Source: Mucilaginibacter_A sp964251965 (GTDB lineage: Bacteria > Bacteroidota > Bacteroidia > Sphingobacteriales > Sphingobacteriaceae). From it: a stretch of DNA of 64,000 nt. Under the pieces are notes generated by a model. It saw nothing but the letters and a program-made list of their open reading frames with translations. It ran no database searches and was not told the DNA's origin. The position numbers and the translations under genes are program-made. Below, in pieces: positions 17,249-24,437 of the stretch. Positions within the stretch are counted from its first letter, which is position 1; each line of letters begins with the position of its first letter. The stretch is taken from contig CAXULQ010000001.1 in NCBI GenBank assembly GCA_964251965.1, forward strand, positions 868,001 to 932,000, written 5' to 3'.

Positions 17249-19039
17249 ATGAAACATCTGGCTTACCTTAATAAATACCTGTGGAAATATCGTTTACAGT
17301 TAATCCCGGGGATTTTGTTTGTGATTATTTCTAACATTTTTGGGGTTTTGCCTGCGCCTGTTATCCGGCTGGCTTTTGATTTAGTGACCGAAAATATCCG
17401 CATTTATCATTTGTATAATGGTTTTAGCAGACAAAATATCATCTACAATTTACTTGGGCAAAGCTTGCTTTTATTCGGGGCGATTGTATTGCTGATGGCA
17501 CTGCTGCGCGGTTTATTTTTGTTTTTTATGCGGCAAACCATCATCCTCATGTCGCGCCATATCGAGTATGATTTAAAGAATGAAATTTACGCGCATTACC
17601 AGCAGCTTTCTTTAGCTTTTTACAGAAGAAATAATACCGGTGATTTGATGAACCGCGTAACCGAAGATGTAAGCCGCGTGCGTATGTATCTCGGCCCGAG
17701 CATCATGTATGCCATCAACACGGCCGTACTTTTTGTAATGGTAATTTATGCGATGCTAACGGTAAACGCAAGGTTGGCTCTGTTTAGTTTACTGCCGCTG
17801 CCTGTCCTCGCCTTATCGATTTATTTAGTCAACACCGAAATTAACCACCGCAGCGAGCGCATTCAGGAAAGGCTTTCGGGCTTGTCGAGTTTTGTGCAGG
17901 AAAGTTTTTCGGGTATCCGGGTAATCAAATCTTATGTTCGTGAAAATTTTATCAGCAGCAGTTTCCGCAAAGAAAGTGAAGCTTATAAAACCGATTCGCT
18001 TTCGCTGGTAAAAGTGCAGGCTTTGTTTTATCCGGTGATGCTTTTGCTGGCCGGTTTAAGCACTTTAATTACGGTTTATGTTGGCGGGATTGAAGTGATG
18101 AAAGGCAATATCACGGCCGGAAACATTGCCGAATTTATTGTTTACGTCAACCTCCTCACCTTTCCTGTGCTTTCTTTGGGCTGGGTTACTTCTTTGATCC
18201 AGCGCGCGGCGGCTTCGCAAAAAAGGATCAACGAATACTTGCAATTGGTTTCCGAAATTGATCAGCCTAAAGCTCCTGCCATCGACATTAAAGGAAATAT
18301 AGAATTTAGAAACGTTGGTTTTGTTTATCCTGATACTAAAATTGTGGCACTAAAAGAAGTATCGTTTTCTGTTGCACCAGGCGAATTGATTGCCATTATC
18401 GGCCGTACGGGTTCCGGAAAATCTACCATTGCCAATTTACTGATGCGGATGTACGATTGCACTTCGGGCGAGATTTTGATTGATGGCAAACCCATTACCA
18501 CTTTAAACTTAGAAAATTACCGCGCTCAAACCGGTTTTGTTCCGCAGGAAGTTTTCCTTTTTTCGGATACCATTGCCAATAACATTGCTTTTAGTGTGGA
18601 TAAAATGGACATGCAACGTGTAGAAAATGCAGCTAAAAGCGCAGCCGTTTATGATAACATTACTGCTTTTGACCAAGGTTTTGAAACGATGATCGGCGAA
18701 CGCGGCGTTACACTTTCCGGCGGACAAAAACAGCGTGTTTCTATTGCGCGCGCTGTTTTTAAGCAACCAAAAATCTTAATTTTTGATGATTGCCTTTCCG
18801 CAGTCGATACCAAAACGGAAGAGGAAATTTTAAATAATTTAGGTGAAGTGATGGCTGGAAGGACGAGTTTGCTGATTGCACACCGCATTTCTACCATTAA
18901 AAATGCAGACAAGATCATCGTTTTAGACAACGGAAAAATTGTGGAACAGGGAACGCACGATGTACTGATGGAACAAAAAGGAAATTACTTTGAATTGTAT
19001 GAAAAACAATTGCTGGAAGAATCCGAAAGTTTGAATTAA
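17249..19039 (+). CDS. ABC exporter, fused permease and ATPase (MsbA-like)
   Basis: 596 aa from the ATG at 17249 (MKHLAYLNKYLWKYRLQL), preferred over an in-frame ATG at 17189 whose extra 20 residues are poorly conserved-looking and whose ATG overlaps a TAAAAACAGCAT word. Six membrane helices (about residues 1-310) precede an ABC domain with Walker A (GRTGSGKST), signature LSGGQKQR, Walker B (ILIFDDCLSAVD; Asp in place of the usual catalytic Glu after the B-strand Asp) and the H-loop (LLIAHRIST). These exporters move lipid A, lipids or drugs outward. Single-gene unit. The D-for-E at the Walker B end, often seen in one half of heterodimeric exporters, is worth noting. A TAAAAGAAGTAT copy lies within (18351-18362). 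Confidence 0.87.
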   Translation: MKHLAYLNKYLWKYRLQLIPGILFVIISNIFGVLPAPVIRLAFDLVTENIRIYHLYNGFSRQNIIYNLLGQSLLLFGAIVLLMALLRGLFLFFMRQTIILMSRHIEYDLKNEIYAHYQQLSLAFYRRNNTGDLMNRVTEDVSRVRMYLGPSIMYAINTAVLFVMVIYAMLTVNARLALFSLLPLPVLALSIYLVNTEINHRSERIQERLSGLSSFVQESFSGIRVIKSYVRENFISSSFRKESEAYKTDSLSLVKVQALFYPVMLLLAGLSTLITVYVGGIEVMKGNITAGNIAEFIVYVNLLTFPVLSLGWVTSLIQRAAASQKRINEYLQLVSEIDQPKAPAIDIKGNIEFRNVGFVYPDTKIVALKEVSFSVAPGELIAIIGRTGSGKSTIANLLMRMYDCTSGEILIDGKPITTLNLENYRAQTGFVPQEVFLFSDTIANNIAFSVDKMDMQRVENAAKSAAVYDNITAFDQGFETMIGERGVTLSGGQKQRVSIARAVFKQPKILIFDDCLSAVDTKTEEEILNNLGEVMAGRTSLLIAHRISTIKNADKIIVLDNGKIVEQGTHDVLMEQKGNYFELYEKQLLEESESLN

Positions 19040-19162
19040 CGAATAGAAACTTTATTAAGTATCTGCCCGTACAAATAATTATTCAATTATAGTGCTTTTT
19101 TCTTTTGTACTTTTAAAAAAGCATTATATTTATCGCATCTAAACTAACGTAAATTATTGCAA

Positions 19163-19489
19163 ATGGGAGATTTCGACAGCAGGGACCGCGAAGAGGTCTA
19201 TTCTAAAAAAGTAAGGGCCGGTAAAAGGACCTATTTTTTTGATGTTAAAGCAACACGTTCAAATGATTATTACATCACTGTAACAGAAAGTAAAAAACGT
19301 TTGGAAGATGGTGTTTTTGTAAAACATAAAATTTTTCTGTACAAGGAAGATTTTGAAAAATTTGCAGAAGGCTTAAAAGAAACTACCGATTACATTAAAG
19401 CACACCAGGAAGTAGCCGAAAAACGTTACGAATTTGCCGAAAGCAACGAAAGCACTAAAATTGCTGATGATTTCTCGTTCGAGATATAA
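19163..19489 (+). CDS. DUF3276 PUR-alpha-like nucleic acid-binding protein
   Basis: 108 aa from ATG 19163 (MGDFDSRDREEVYSKKVRAG); an ATG two codons earlier is possible. The segment KRTYFFDVKATRSNDYYITV and KHKIFLYKEDFEKF is the PUR repeat of the DUF3276 family, conserved across Bacteroidota and related to Borrelia BpuR, a single-stranded nucleic acid binder. It is monocistronic, with an AT-rich upstream region carrying TATATTTA as a probable -7 box and a strong terminator downstream. Confidence 0.87.
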   Translation: MGDFDSRDREEVYSKKVRAGKRTYFFDVKATRSNDYYITVTESKKRLEDGVFVKHKIFLYKEDFEKFAEGLKETTDYIKAHQEVAEKRYEFAESNESTKIADDFSFEI

Positions 19490-19521
19490 ATTTTGACCTT
19501 ACACCTAAACTTTATAACAAC

Positions 19522-19551
19522 AAAAAATCCTGCTTATAGCGGGATTTTTTA
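19522..19551 (+). terminator. Rho-independent terminator after the DUF3276 gene
   Basis: AAAAAATCC-T-GC and GC-G-GGATTTTTT form a strong hairpin with a short loop. A-tract and T-tract on the two sides make it usable from both strands, so it may also serve the convergent gene at 19578. Confidence 0.85.
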
Positions 19552-19577
19552 TTTAAACTTATTTCAACCTTCCCTGC

Positions 19578-20042
19578 TTACATCTTCAACGATCCGCCAA
19601 ATAATGCACCAATCAATACCATCAAATAAAACACGATAAAAGAGACGATCAAAATCCCCCAAAAACGAAAATATGATTTTAACTTTTGAAAAGCGGCGTT
19701 GATACAAGACTGATCGCCATAATCAAAGCCTTTTTTTAAACCGGCACTAAACTGAAAAATATATAAAGAAGGCATAAATATCAATACGCCAAATAAAAAA
19801 TACATGGCACTTAAACCACTGCCCAAAGCTTGCGCATCTAAATCGGAGCCATAAGCTTGTTTTAGTTTTCCTACTATAGAACCAACTGAAAATGCACTGA
19901 TGATAGTTAAAACGCTAAATACAAAACCTACAATCCCTAAAAAGTGTGCCCATTTCCCTATTTCGCGTAAGTAGTTTTCCGACTCAAACGTGATCAGCAT
20001 TTCGCTTGCTTCGCCTGGTGTTTCTGTATTTTCTATTTCCAT
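19578..20042 (-). CDS. Small membrane protein, DUF5362-like
   Basis: 154 aa with an acidic N-terminus (MEIENTETPGEASEM) and four hydrophobic segments: FLGIVGFVFSVLTIISAF, AMYFLFGVLIFMPSLYIF and FWGILIVSFIVFYLMVLIG among them. The YLREIGKWAHFLGIVGF start fits the DUF5362 family as I recall it. No function known. Located 49 bp downstream of mgtE in the same direction, separated by a TAAAAACAGTAT word (20078-20089). Confidence 0.65.
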   Translation of the reverse strand: MEIENTETPGEASEMLITFESENYLREIGKWAHFLGIVGFVFSVLTIISAFSVGSIVGKLKQAYGSDLDAQALGSGLSAMYFLFGVLIFMPSLYIFQFSAGLKKGFDYGDQSCINAAFQKLKSYFRFWGILIVSFIVFYLMVLIGALFGGSLKM

Positions 20043-20091
20043 GTTTAATTTTTGCCAATATATTTTTGCTGTTGTTGATACTGTTTTTACC

Positions 20092-21462
20092 CTATAAAAG
20101 TTTGCCGTGCATAATCAAAACAGCAATCGAAAAATAAATAACCAAACCCGTAACATCAACCAAAGTTGCCACAAACGGTGCCGACGAAGTTGCCGGATCT
20201 GCACCTAATTTTTTCAATACCAAAGGAAGCATGGAACCAGCCAATGATCCCCACAAAACTACGCCGATCAATGCAAAACCTACTGTAAAAGCAACCAGTA
20301 ACCAATGCGGGCCGTAAATGTTGGTAAAAAACGTCCACGCAAAAATCCTGAAAAATCCTAAAACACCTAAAGTTATGCCCAGCATCAATCCTGATAATAT
20401 TTCGCGGCGCATTACTTTCCACCAGTTGGCTACCGTAACTTCTCCCAAAGCCATCGCCTGAATAATCAAAGTTGATGCCTGCGAACCGCTGTTGCCGCCA
20501 CTCGAAATAATTAAGGGCACAAACAAAGCAAGTACTACGGCTTTGGCAATTTCATCTTCAAAAAAAGCCATTGCCGTTGCCGTTAGCATTTCGCCCACAA
20601 ATAAAATAACCAGCCAGCCAACGCGTTTTTTTACCAATTTAAACAAAGGCATATCTAAATACGGCTCGTCTAACGCTTCTGTACCACCAATTTTCTGGAT
20701 GTCTTCTGTGTATTCTTGGTTGGCAATCCATAAAATGTCATCCACCGTTACAATTCCCAATAAAATGTCTTCCTGGTCGGTAACCGGCAATGCCACGCGG
20801 TTGTTCATCCGGAAAACGTTGATGGCTTCTTCCTGCGGATCATGCACGTGAAGCGCGATCAGCCTGTCGTCCATCAAATCTATAATTGGTGTTTCCGGGT
20901 CAACCACTAAAATATCGCGGATACGGATATCATCCAGCAAAACACCTTTTTCGTCAATCACATAAATTACATCAATCGTTTCAGAATTTTTACCGTAACG
21001 GCGAATGTGTTCCAGCACCCGGTTGACGTTCCAGTGCGCTTTCACAGCGATATAATCCGGTGTCATCAACCGGCCGATACTATCTTCTTCATAGCCGAGC
21101 AAAGCCAATGCTTCTTTTCTTTCGGCCGGAGGCAGCAAAATGATCAATTTTTTTACCGCATCGCCGTGCAGTTCACTAAACAATGCGGTACGGTCATCGG
21201 GAGGAAGTTCGGTAATCAGTTCGGTTACTTTTGGCCCGGAAAGTTTTTTGATGATCCTTTCCTGCGTCGGGAAATCCAGGATACGGAAAACATTAACTGC
21301 CCGGTTGATCGACAAGGTTTCTATAAACGTGGCCGCATGTTCGGGCAGTTCATCAATCAAATGCTCAACCTCCGAAATGTTTAAATTGTCCAGGTATTCC
21401 TTTAAAGCCCCGTCTTCGCTGCTATCCAGCAAACCTTCAATTTCCTCAATGTTTTCCTCCAT
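20092..21462 (-). CDS. mgtE: Magnesium transporter MgtE
   Basis: 456 aa in the normal order: an MgtE N domain (about residues 30-130), two CBS repeats (about 135-255), and five membrane helices with the pore region SSGGNSGSQASTLIIQA. MgtE is a Mg2+ channel gated by cytosolic Mg2+ sensed by the N and CBS domains. The C-terminus ends in LVIYFSIAVLIMHGKLL. A near copy of the dispersed word codes for RKEALALL (21108-21119). Confidence 0.92.
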   Translation of the reverse strand: MEENIEEIEGLLDSSEDGALKEYLDNLNISEVEHLIDELPEHAATFIETLSINRAVNVFRILDFPTQERIIKKLSGPKVTELITELPPDDRTALFSELHGDAVKKLIILLPPAERKEALALLGYEEDSIGRLMTPDYIAVKAHWNVNRVLEHIRRYGKNSETIDVIYVIDEKGVLLDDIRIRDILVVDPETPIIDLMDDRLIALHVHDPQEEAINVFRMNNRVALPVTDQEDILLGIVTVDDILWIANQEYTEDIQKIGGTEALDEPYLDMPLFKLVKKRVGWLVILFVGEMLTATAMAFFEDEIAKAVVLALFVPLIISSGGNSGSQASTLIIQAMALGEVTVANWWKVMRREILSGLMLGITLGVLGFFRIFAWTFFTNIYGPHWLLVAFTVGFALIGVVLWGSLAGSMLPLVLKKLGADPATSSAPFVATLVDVTGLVIYFSIAVLIMHGKLL

Positions 21463-21546
21463 AGTAACAGTTATTTATTTTGATGACACCTTTGGAAACT
21501 GTGCAAAAATCGTTTAATTTTTTGAATTAAGAAGGCTATTTCCTGC

Positions 21547-21554
21547 TATCTTTG
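21547..21554 (+). promoter_or_regulatory. Bacteroidota-type -7 box (TATCTTTG) for ychF
   Basis: A consensus TAnnTTTG lies 68 bp before the ychF start. The leader between contains a TAAAAACAGCAT word in reverse (21589-21600). Confidence 0.55.
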
Positions 21555-21621
21555 CCGCAAATTTCACAACAGCGGCAAATAAAATACGATGCTGTTTTTA
21601 TACGATAAAATCTAACAAATT

Positions 21622-22719
21622 ATGGGATTACAATGCGGAATTGTTGGGTTGCCTAACGTAGGGAAATCGACATTATTCAACTGCTTGTCTAACGCGAAAG
21701 CACAGGCGGCCAATTTTCCTTTTTGCACGATAGAACCAAACATTGGCGTAATTACCGTGCCAGACGAAAGGATAACCAAATTAGCAGAATTAGTTAATCC
21801 TCAGCGTGTTGTACCTAACGTTATCGAAATTGTTGACATTGCCGGTTTGGTAAAAGGTGCCAGTAAAGGCGAAGGTTTAGGCAACCAGTTTTTGGGAAAT
21901 ATCCGTGCAACAAACGCTATTATCCATGTTTTAAGGTGTTTTGATGATGATAACGTAATCCATGTAGATGGTTCTGTAAACCCGATCCGTGATAAAGAAA
22001 TTATCGATACAGAACTGCAACTGAAAGATTTAGATTCTATCGACAAAAAACTTCAAAAGGTAGAACGCGCTGCCAAAACCGGCGATAAAGAAGCTAAAAA
22101 AACGTTCGAAGTTTTAAGTACCTATAAACAGCATTTGCTGGCCGGAAAATCTGCCCGAACGGCACCAGTTAGTGTGGAAGACCAGGAATTTGTAGCAGAT
22201 TTATTTTTGTTAACACTGAAACCAGTCATGTATGTTTGTAACGTAGATGAAGCTGCGGTAAATTCCGGCAATGCTTATGTAGATCAGGTTAAGGCAGCGG
22301 TTGCAGAAGAAAATGCGCAGGTGCTGATTATCTCTGCACAAATAGAATCAGAAATTGCCCAGTTGGAAAGCTACGAAGAACGCCAGATGTTTTTGGAAGA
22401 TTTGGGTTTGACTACTTCTGGCGTCAGTCAGTTAATTAAAGCGGCTTATAGTTTGTTAAAATTGGCCACTTATTTTACGGCTGGTGTGCAGGAAGTTCGG
22501 GCGTGGACAATTACACAAGGTTTTACTGCTCAGCAAGCAGCAGGCGTAATTCATACCGATTTCGAAAAAGGGTTTATCCGTGCCGAAGTTATCAAATATG
22601 ATGACTTTGTAAAATTAGGTTCGGAATCGGCCTGCAAAGAAGCTGGAAAACTAAGCGTGGAAGGTAAAACTTACATCGTTCAGGACGGCGACATTATGCA
22701 CTTCCGTTTTAACGTATAA
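21622..22719 (+). CDS. ychF: Redox-regulated ATPase YchF (Obg family)
   Basis: 365 aa: G1 GLPNVGKST (about residues 8-16), G3 DIAGLVKGA, the YchF-specific NVDE in place of NKxD at G4 (which fits its ATP preference), and a C-terminal TGS domain ending KTYIVQDGDIMHFRFNV. YchF binds ribosomes and is linked to stress responses. Directly downstream are a reverse copy of the 12-bp word (22763-22774) and the tRNA-Arg used as an integration site. Confidence 0.95.
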   Translation: MGLQCGIVGLPNVGKSTLFNCLSNAKAQAANFPFCTIEPNIGVITVPDERITKLAELVNPQRVVPNVIEIVDIAGLVKGASKGEGLGNQFLGNIRATNAIIHVLRCFDDDNVIHVDGSVNPIRDKEIIDTELQLKDLDSIDKKLQKVERAAKTGDKEAKKTFEVLSTYKQHLLAGKSARTAPVSVEDQEFVADLFLLTLKPVMYVCNVDEAAVNSGNAYVDQVKAAVAEENAQVLIISAQIESEIAQLESYEERQMFLEDLGLTTSGVSQLIKAAYSLLKLATYFTAGVQEVRAWTITQGFTAQQAAGVIHTDFEKGFIRAEVIKYDDFVKLGSESACKEAGKLSVEGKTYIVQDGDIMHFRFNV

Positions 22720-22762
22720 CACTTTGCTGCTTCGGCAGGAAGTAATATATTTGCGCTTGGCA

Positions 22763-22774
22763 ATGCTTCTTTTA
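22763..22774 (-). repeat. Last 12-bp word before the mobile element
   Basis: ATGCTTCTTTTA followed by GCACC, between ychF and tRNA-Arg. The next exact copy of either form is at 36940, just beyond attR. Confidence 0.85.
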
Positions 22775-22788
22775 GCACCATAAAATTA

Positions 22789-22860
22789 GCACTCGTAGTT
22801 CAATGGATAGAATGTGAGATTCCGGTTCTCATGATATAGGTTCGATTCCTATCGAGTGCA
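22789..22860 (+). tRNA. tRNA-Arg (anticodon CCG)
   Basis: Acceptor arms GCACTCG/CGAGTGC with discriminator A, anticodon stem TGAGA/TCTCA with loop TTCCGGT (anticodon CCG), and T arm ATAGG-TTCGATT-CCTAT. CCA is not encoded. Its 3' 25 bases are repeated at 36857-36881, so this is the attB gene for a mobile element and is kept intact by the element's left end. Confidence 0.93.
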
Positions 22861-22861
22861 C
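22837..22861 (+). repeat. attL: 25-bp core in the tRNA-Arg 3' end
   Basis: Starts TAGGTTCGATTCC and ends CGAGTGCAC, identical to 36857-36881. It covers the T arm and 3' acceptor strand. Confidence 0.9.
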
Positions 22862-22928
22862 ATAAAACCGCCTTTTAGGCGTGAAAAAGTGTTTTTTTTA
22901 TTTCTACATACAATTTTACATACAGTAT

Positions 22929-23348
22929 TTAATCAGCATTGCCTAAATTTCGGCAATCATCTGGTATTTGGAAAATAGTCACTTGACCTGTTGGTTGTTG
23001 TAACGCCTGGAAAACATCAAGTTCATTTATATTTTTGTTGTCAGACATAATAGACAATATAGATTCTAACTGCTCCAATTGCTGATACGTTAATTTACTA
23101 ATATCGTAAATATCGTTCTTACCTTCCGCACTTACATCAATTTCCTGTTTTGCTGGTATCACATATTTTAACATTTTTTCAAGGAATATTAGTTTCTTCT
23201 CCGGGTCTAACTGTTGATATTGATTTTCAATATCAGGAAGGGCACCATCAATAAAACCTATGATTAATTTTCTTATTTCTGACGTTGTCCGATTCGGTAC
23301 GCCTTTCGGCCTGCCGGCTGGATTATTTGTTTTTCCTTTAGGTGGCAT
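22929..23348 (-). CDS. Small basic-start protein with GRPKG motif (DUF5681-like; possible small terminase-like)
   Basis: 139 aa. The N-terminus (PPKGKTNNPAGRPKGVPNRT) is rich in Lys, Pro and Gly, a pattern found in DUF5681 proteins that often lie beside phage terminase genes. The rest is helical and acidic (LIIGFIDGALPDIENQYQQL, YQQLEQLESILSIM). It sits at the left end of the element. A role in DNA recognition for packaging would fit a satellite but is only a guess; hypothetical is the safe name. Confidence 0.5.
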   Translation of the reverse strand: MPPKGKTNNPAGRPKGVPNRTTSEIRKLIIGFIDGALPDIENQYQQLDPEKKLIFLEKMLKYVIPAKQEIDVSAEGKNDIYDISKLTYQQLEQLESILSIMSDNKNINELDVFQALQQPTGQVTIFQIPDDCRNLGNAD

Positions 23349-23422
23349 GGTTTGTTTTTATTTGTTATTTTCAAAGACCAATTCGCTCGCCAATTTTGAG
23401 GAGCGAAAAACGAGTTAGGTTT

Positions 23423-24085
23423 TTACCGCCGGGTTACTGGATTAAAGAAAAACGGGTTAGGTTTGATTTTTTCCGGTGTAGGTAGAATAAAAAATCTTTG
23501 CAGATTCAGCCATGGATTTTGACTGGAAAAAAATGGAGCGTTGTAATTTTCTTCAGCGTAGTTGTTTAGCTCAATAATTGAAGCACACATCTTTTCAATC
23601 ATTCGATAAGCTTTAATATCTTTAGGATTTGTTAAATACGTCCGGTTTACTTCTATCAACTCGTTAATTTTTTCTTTATTTTTAACAACCTTGCTACTTT
23701 CCAATGTGAATAGGTTTATGCTTGCATACAAGTGTGGAAAAGTTTTAACAACTTCTTCAGCATAAGAGATAAACTTAGTAGGGTCTGGCAATTCCAATTC
23801 GGCCAACAAGCTTGATTTTTTCTTCTTAAAACCGCTTACCGTTTCTTCTGGCTCTTCGATTAAGTCATCAATTTTTGAATCAAAGTATTTTTTTGGCTTG
23901 TAAATAGCTTCCGCTAAATCTTGGGCAGGCATTAAACCTAATCCTAAAAAGTTAAAGGCATCTACAGCACGTTGAATCACTGGCAGTAACTGATCCGTGT
24001 CTGATTTTAGTTTTTTGGTTTGATCTGTATTCTCCGCGATTAGTACAGGTGCAAAGGTTTCTTCTTGTGTTTTTTGCTTTTTCAT
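23423..24085 (-). CDS. Hypothetical element protein
   Basis: 220 aa, not recognised. Lys/Glu-rich N-terminus, mostly helical, with YAEEVVKTFPHLYASINLFTL in the middle and a Pro/Phe-rich C-terminus (KIKPNPFFFNPVTRR). No signal or membrane segment. It is separated from the upstream primase-helicase by the 347-bp iteron region and lies 74 bp before the GRPKG gene. Confidence 0.55.
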   Translation of the reverse strand: MKKQKTQEETFAPVLIAENTDQTKKLKSDTDQLLPVIQRAVDAFNFLGLGLMPAQDLAEAIYKPKKYFDSKIDDLIEEPEETVSGFKKKKSSLLAELELPDPTKFISYAEEVVKTFPHLYASINLFTLESSKVVKNKEKINELIEVNRTYLTNPKDIKAYRMIEKMCASIIELNNYAEENYNAPFFSSQNPWLNLQRFFILPTPEKIKPNPFFFNPVTRR

Positions 24086-24128
24086 TGTGTGTTATTTATT
24101 GTGTGTGTGTTGTTCAATTGTTTAAGTC

Positions 24129-24437
24129 GGTTACTTTTTTTAAAGCTTAGTTACTGGCAAAACCCTGTTTTGATAGCCTTAAAGGCACTTTTTTAGTTTT
24201 AGTAACCGAGTAACCAACTTTTCTTTATTTAAGGCTAATAGAAACTAATCATTATTAAAAACTATCTAAAAAATTACATTATTAACATTACTTTAAAATA
24301 ATTCTCTATTTAATAGGTTATTTCTTGGTTACTCGGTTACTTTTAAGTAAAAACAGCGTTTTTGTATATCTAAAGGCGCTTTTTGAGTAACCAACCAGTA
24401 ACCAGCTTTAAAAAAGAGATACTTTAACTCGGTTACT
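24129..24437. repeat. Iteron cluster (AGTAACC), candidate replication origin of the element
   Basis: Eight copies of AGTAACC or its complement GGTTACT (24129, 24201, 24209, 24327, 24335, 24386, 24397, 24431) plus one AGTTACT variant (24150) lie in and just after the 347-bp gap at the 3' end of the primase-helicase gene. Paired copies give a perfect 17-bp inverted repeat: AGTAACCGAGTAACCAA at 24201-24217 and its complement at 24325-24341. The sequence between (24240-24320) is very AT-rich. Iterons plus an AT-rich spacer beside a primase-helicase suggest an origin. Confidence 0.65.

Noticed and set aside
24350..24361. A TAAAAACAGCGT near match inside the mobile element
   Set aside because: It ends CGT rather than CAT and lies within the iteron region; not counted as a copy.
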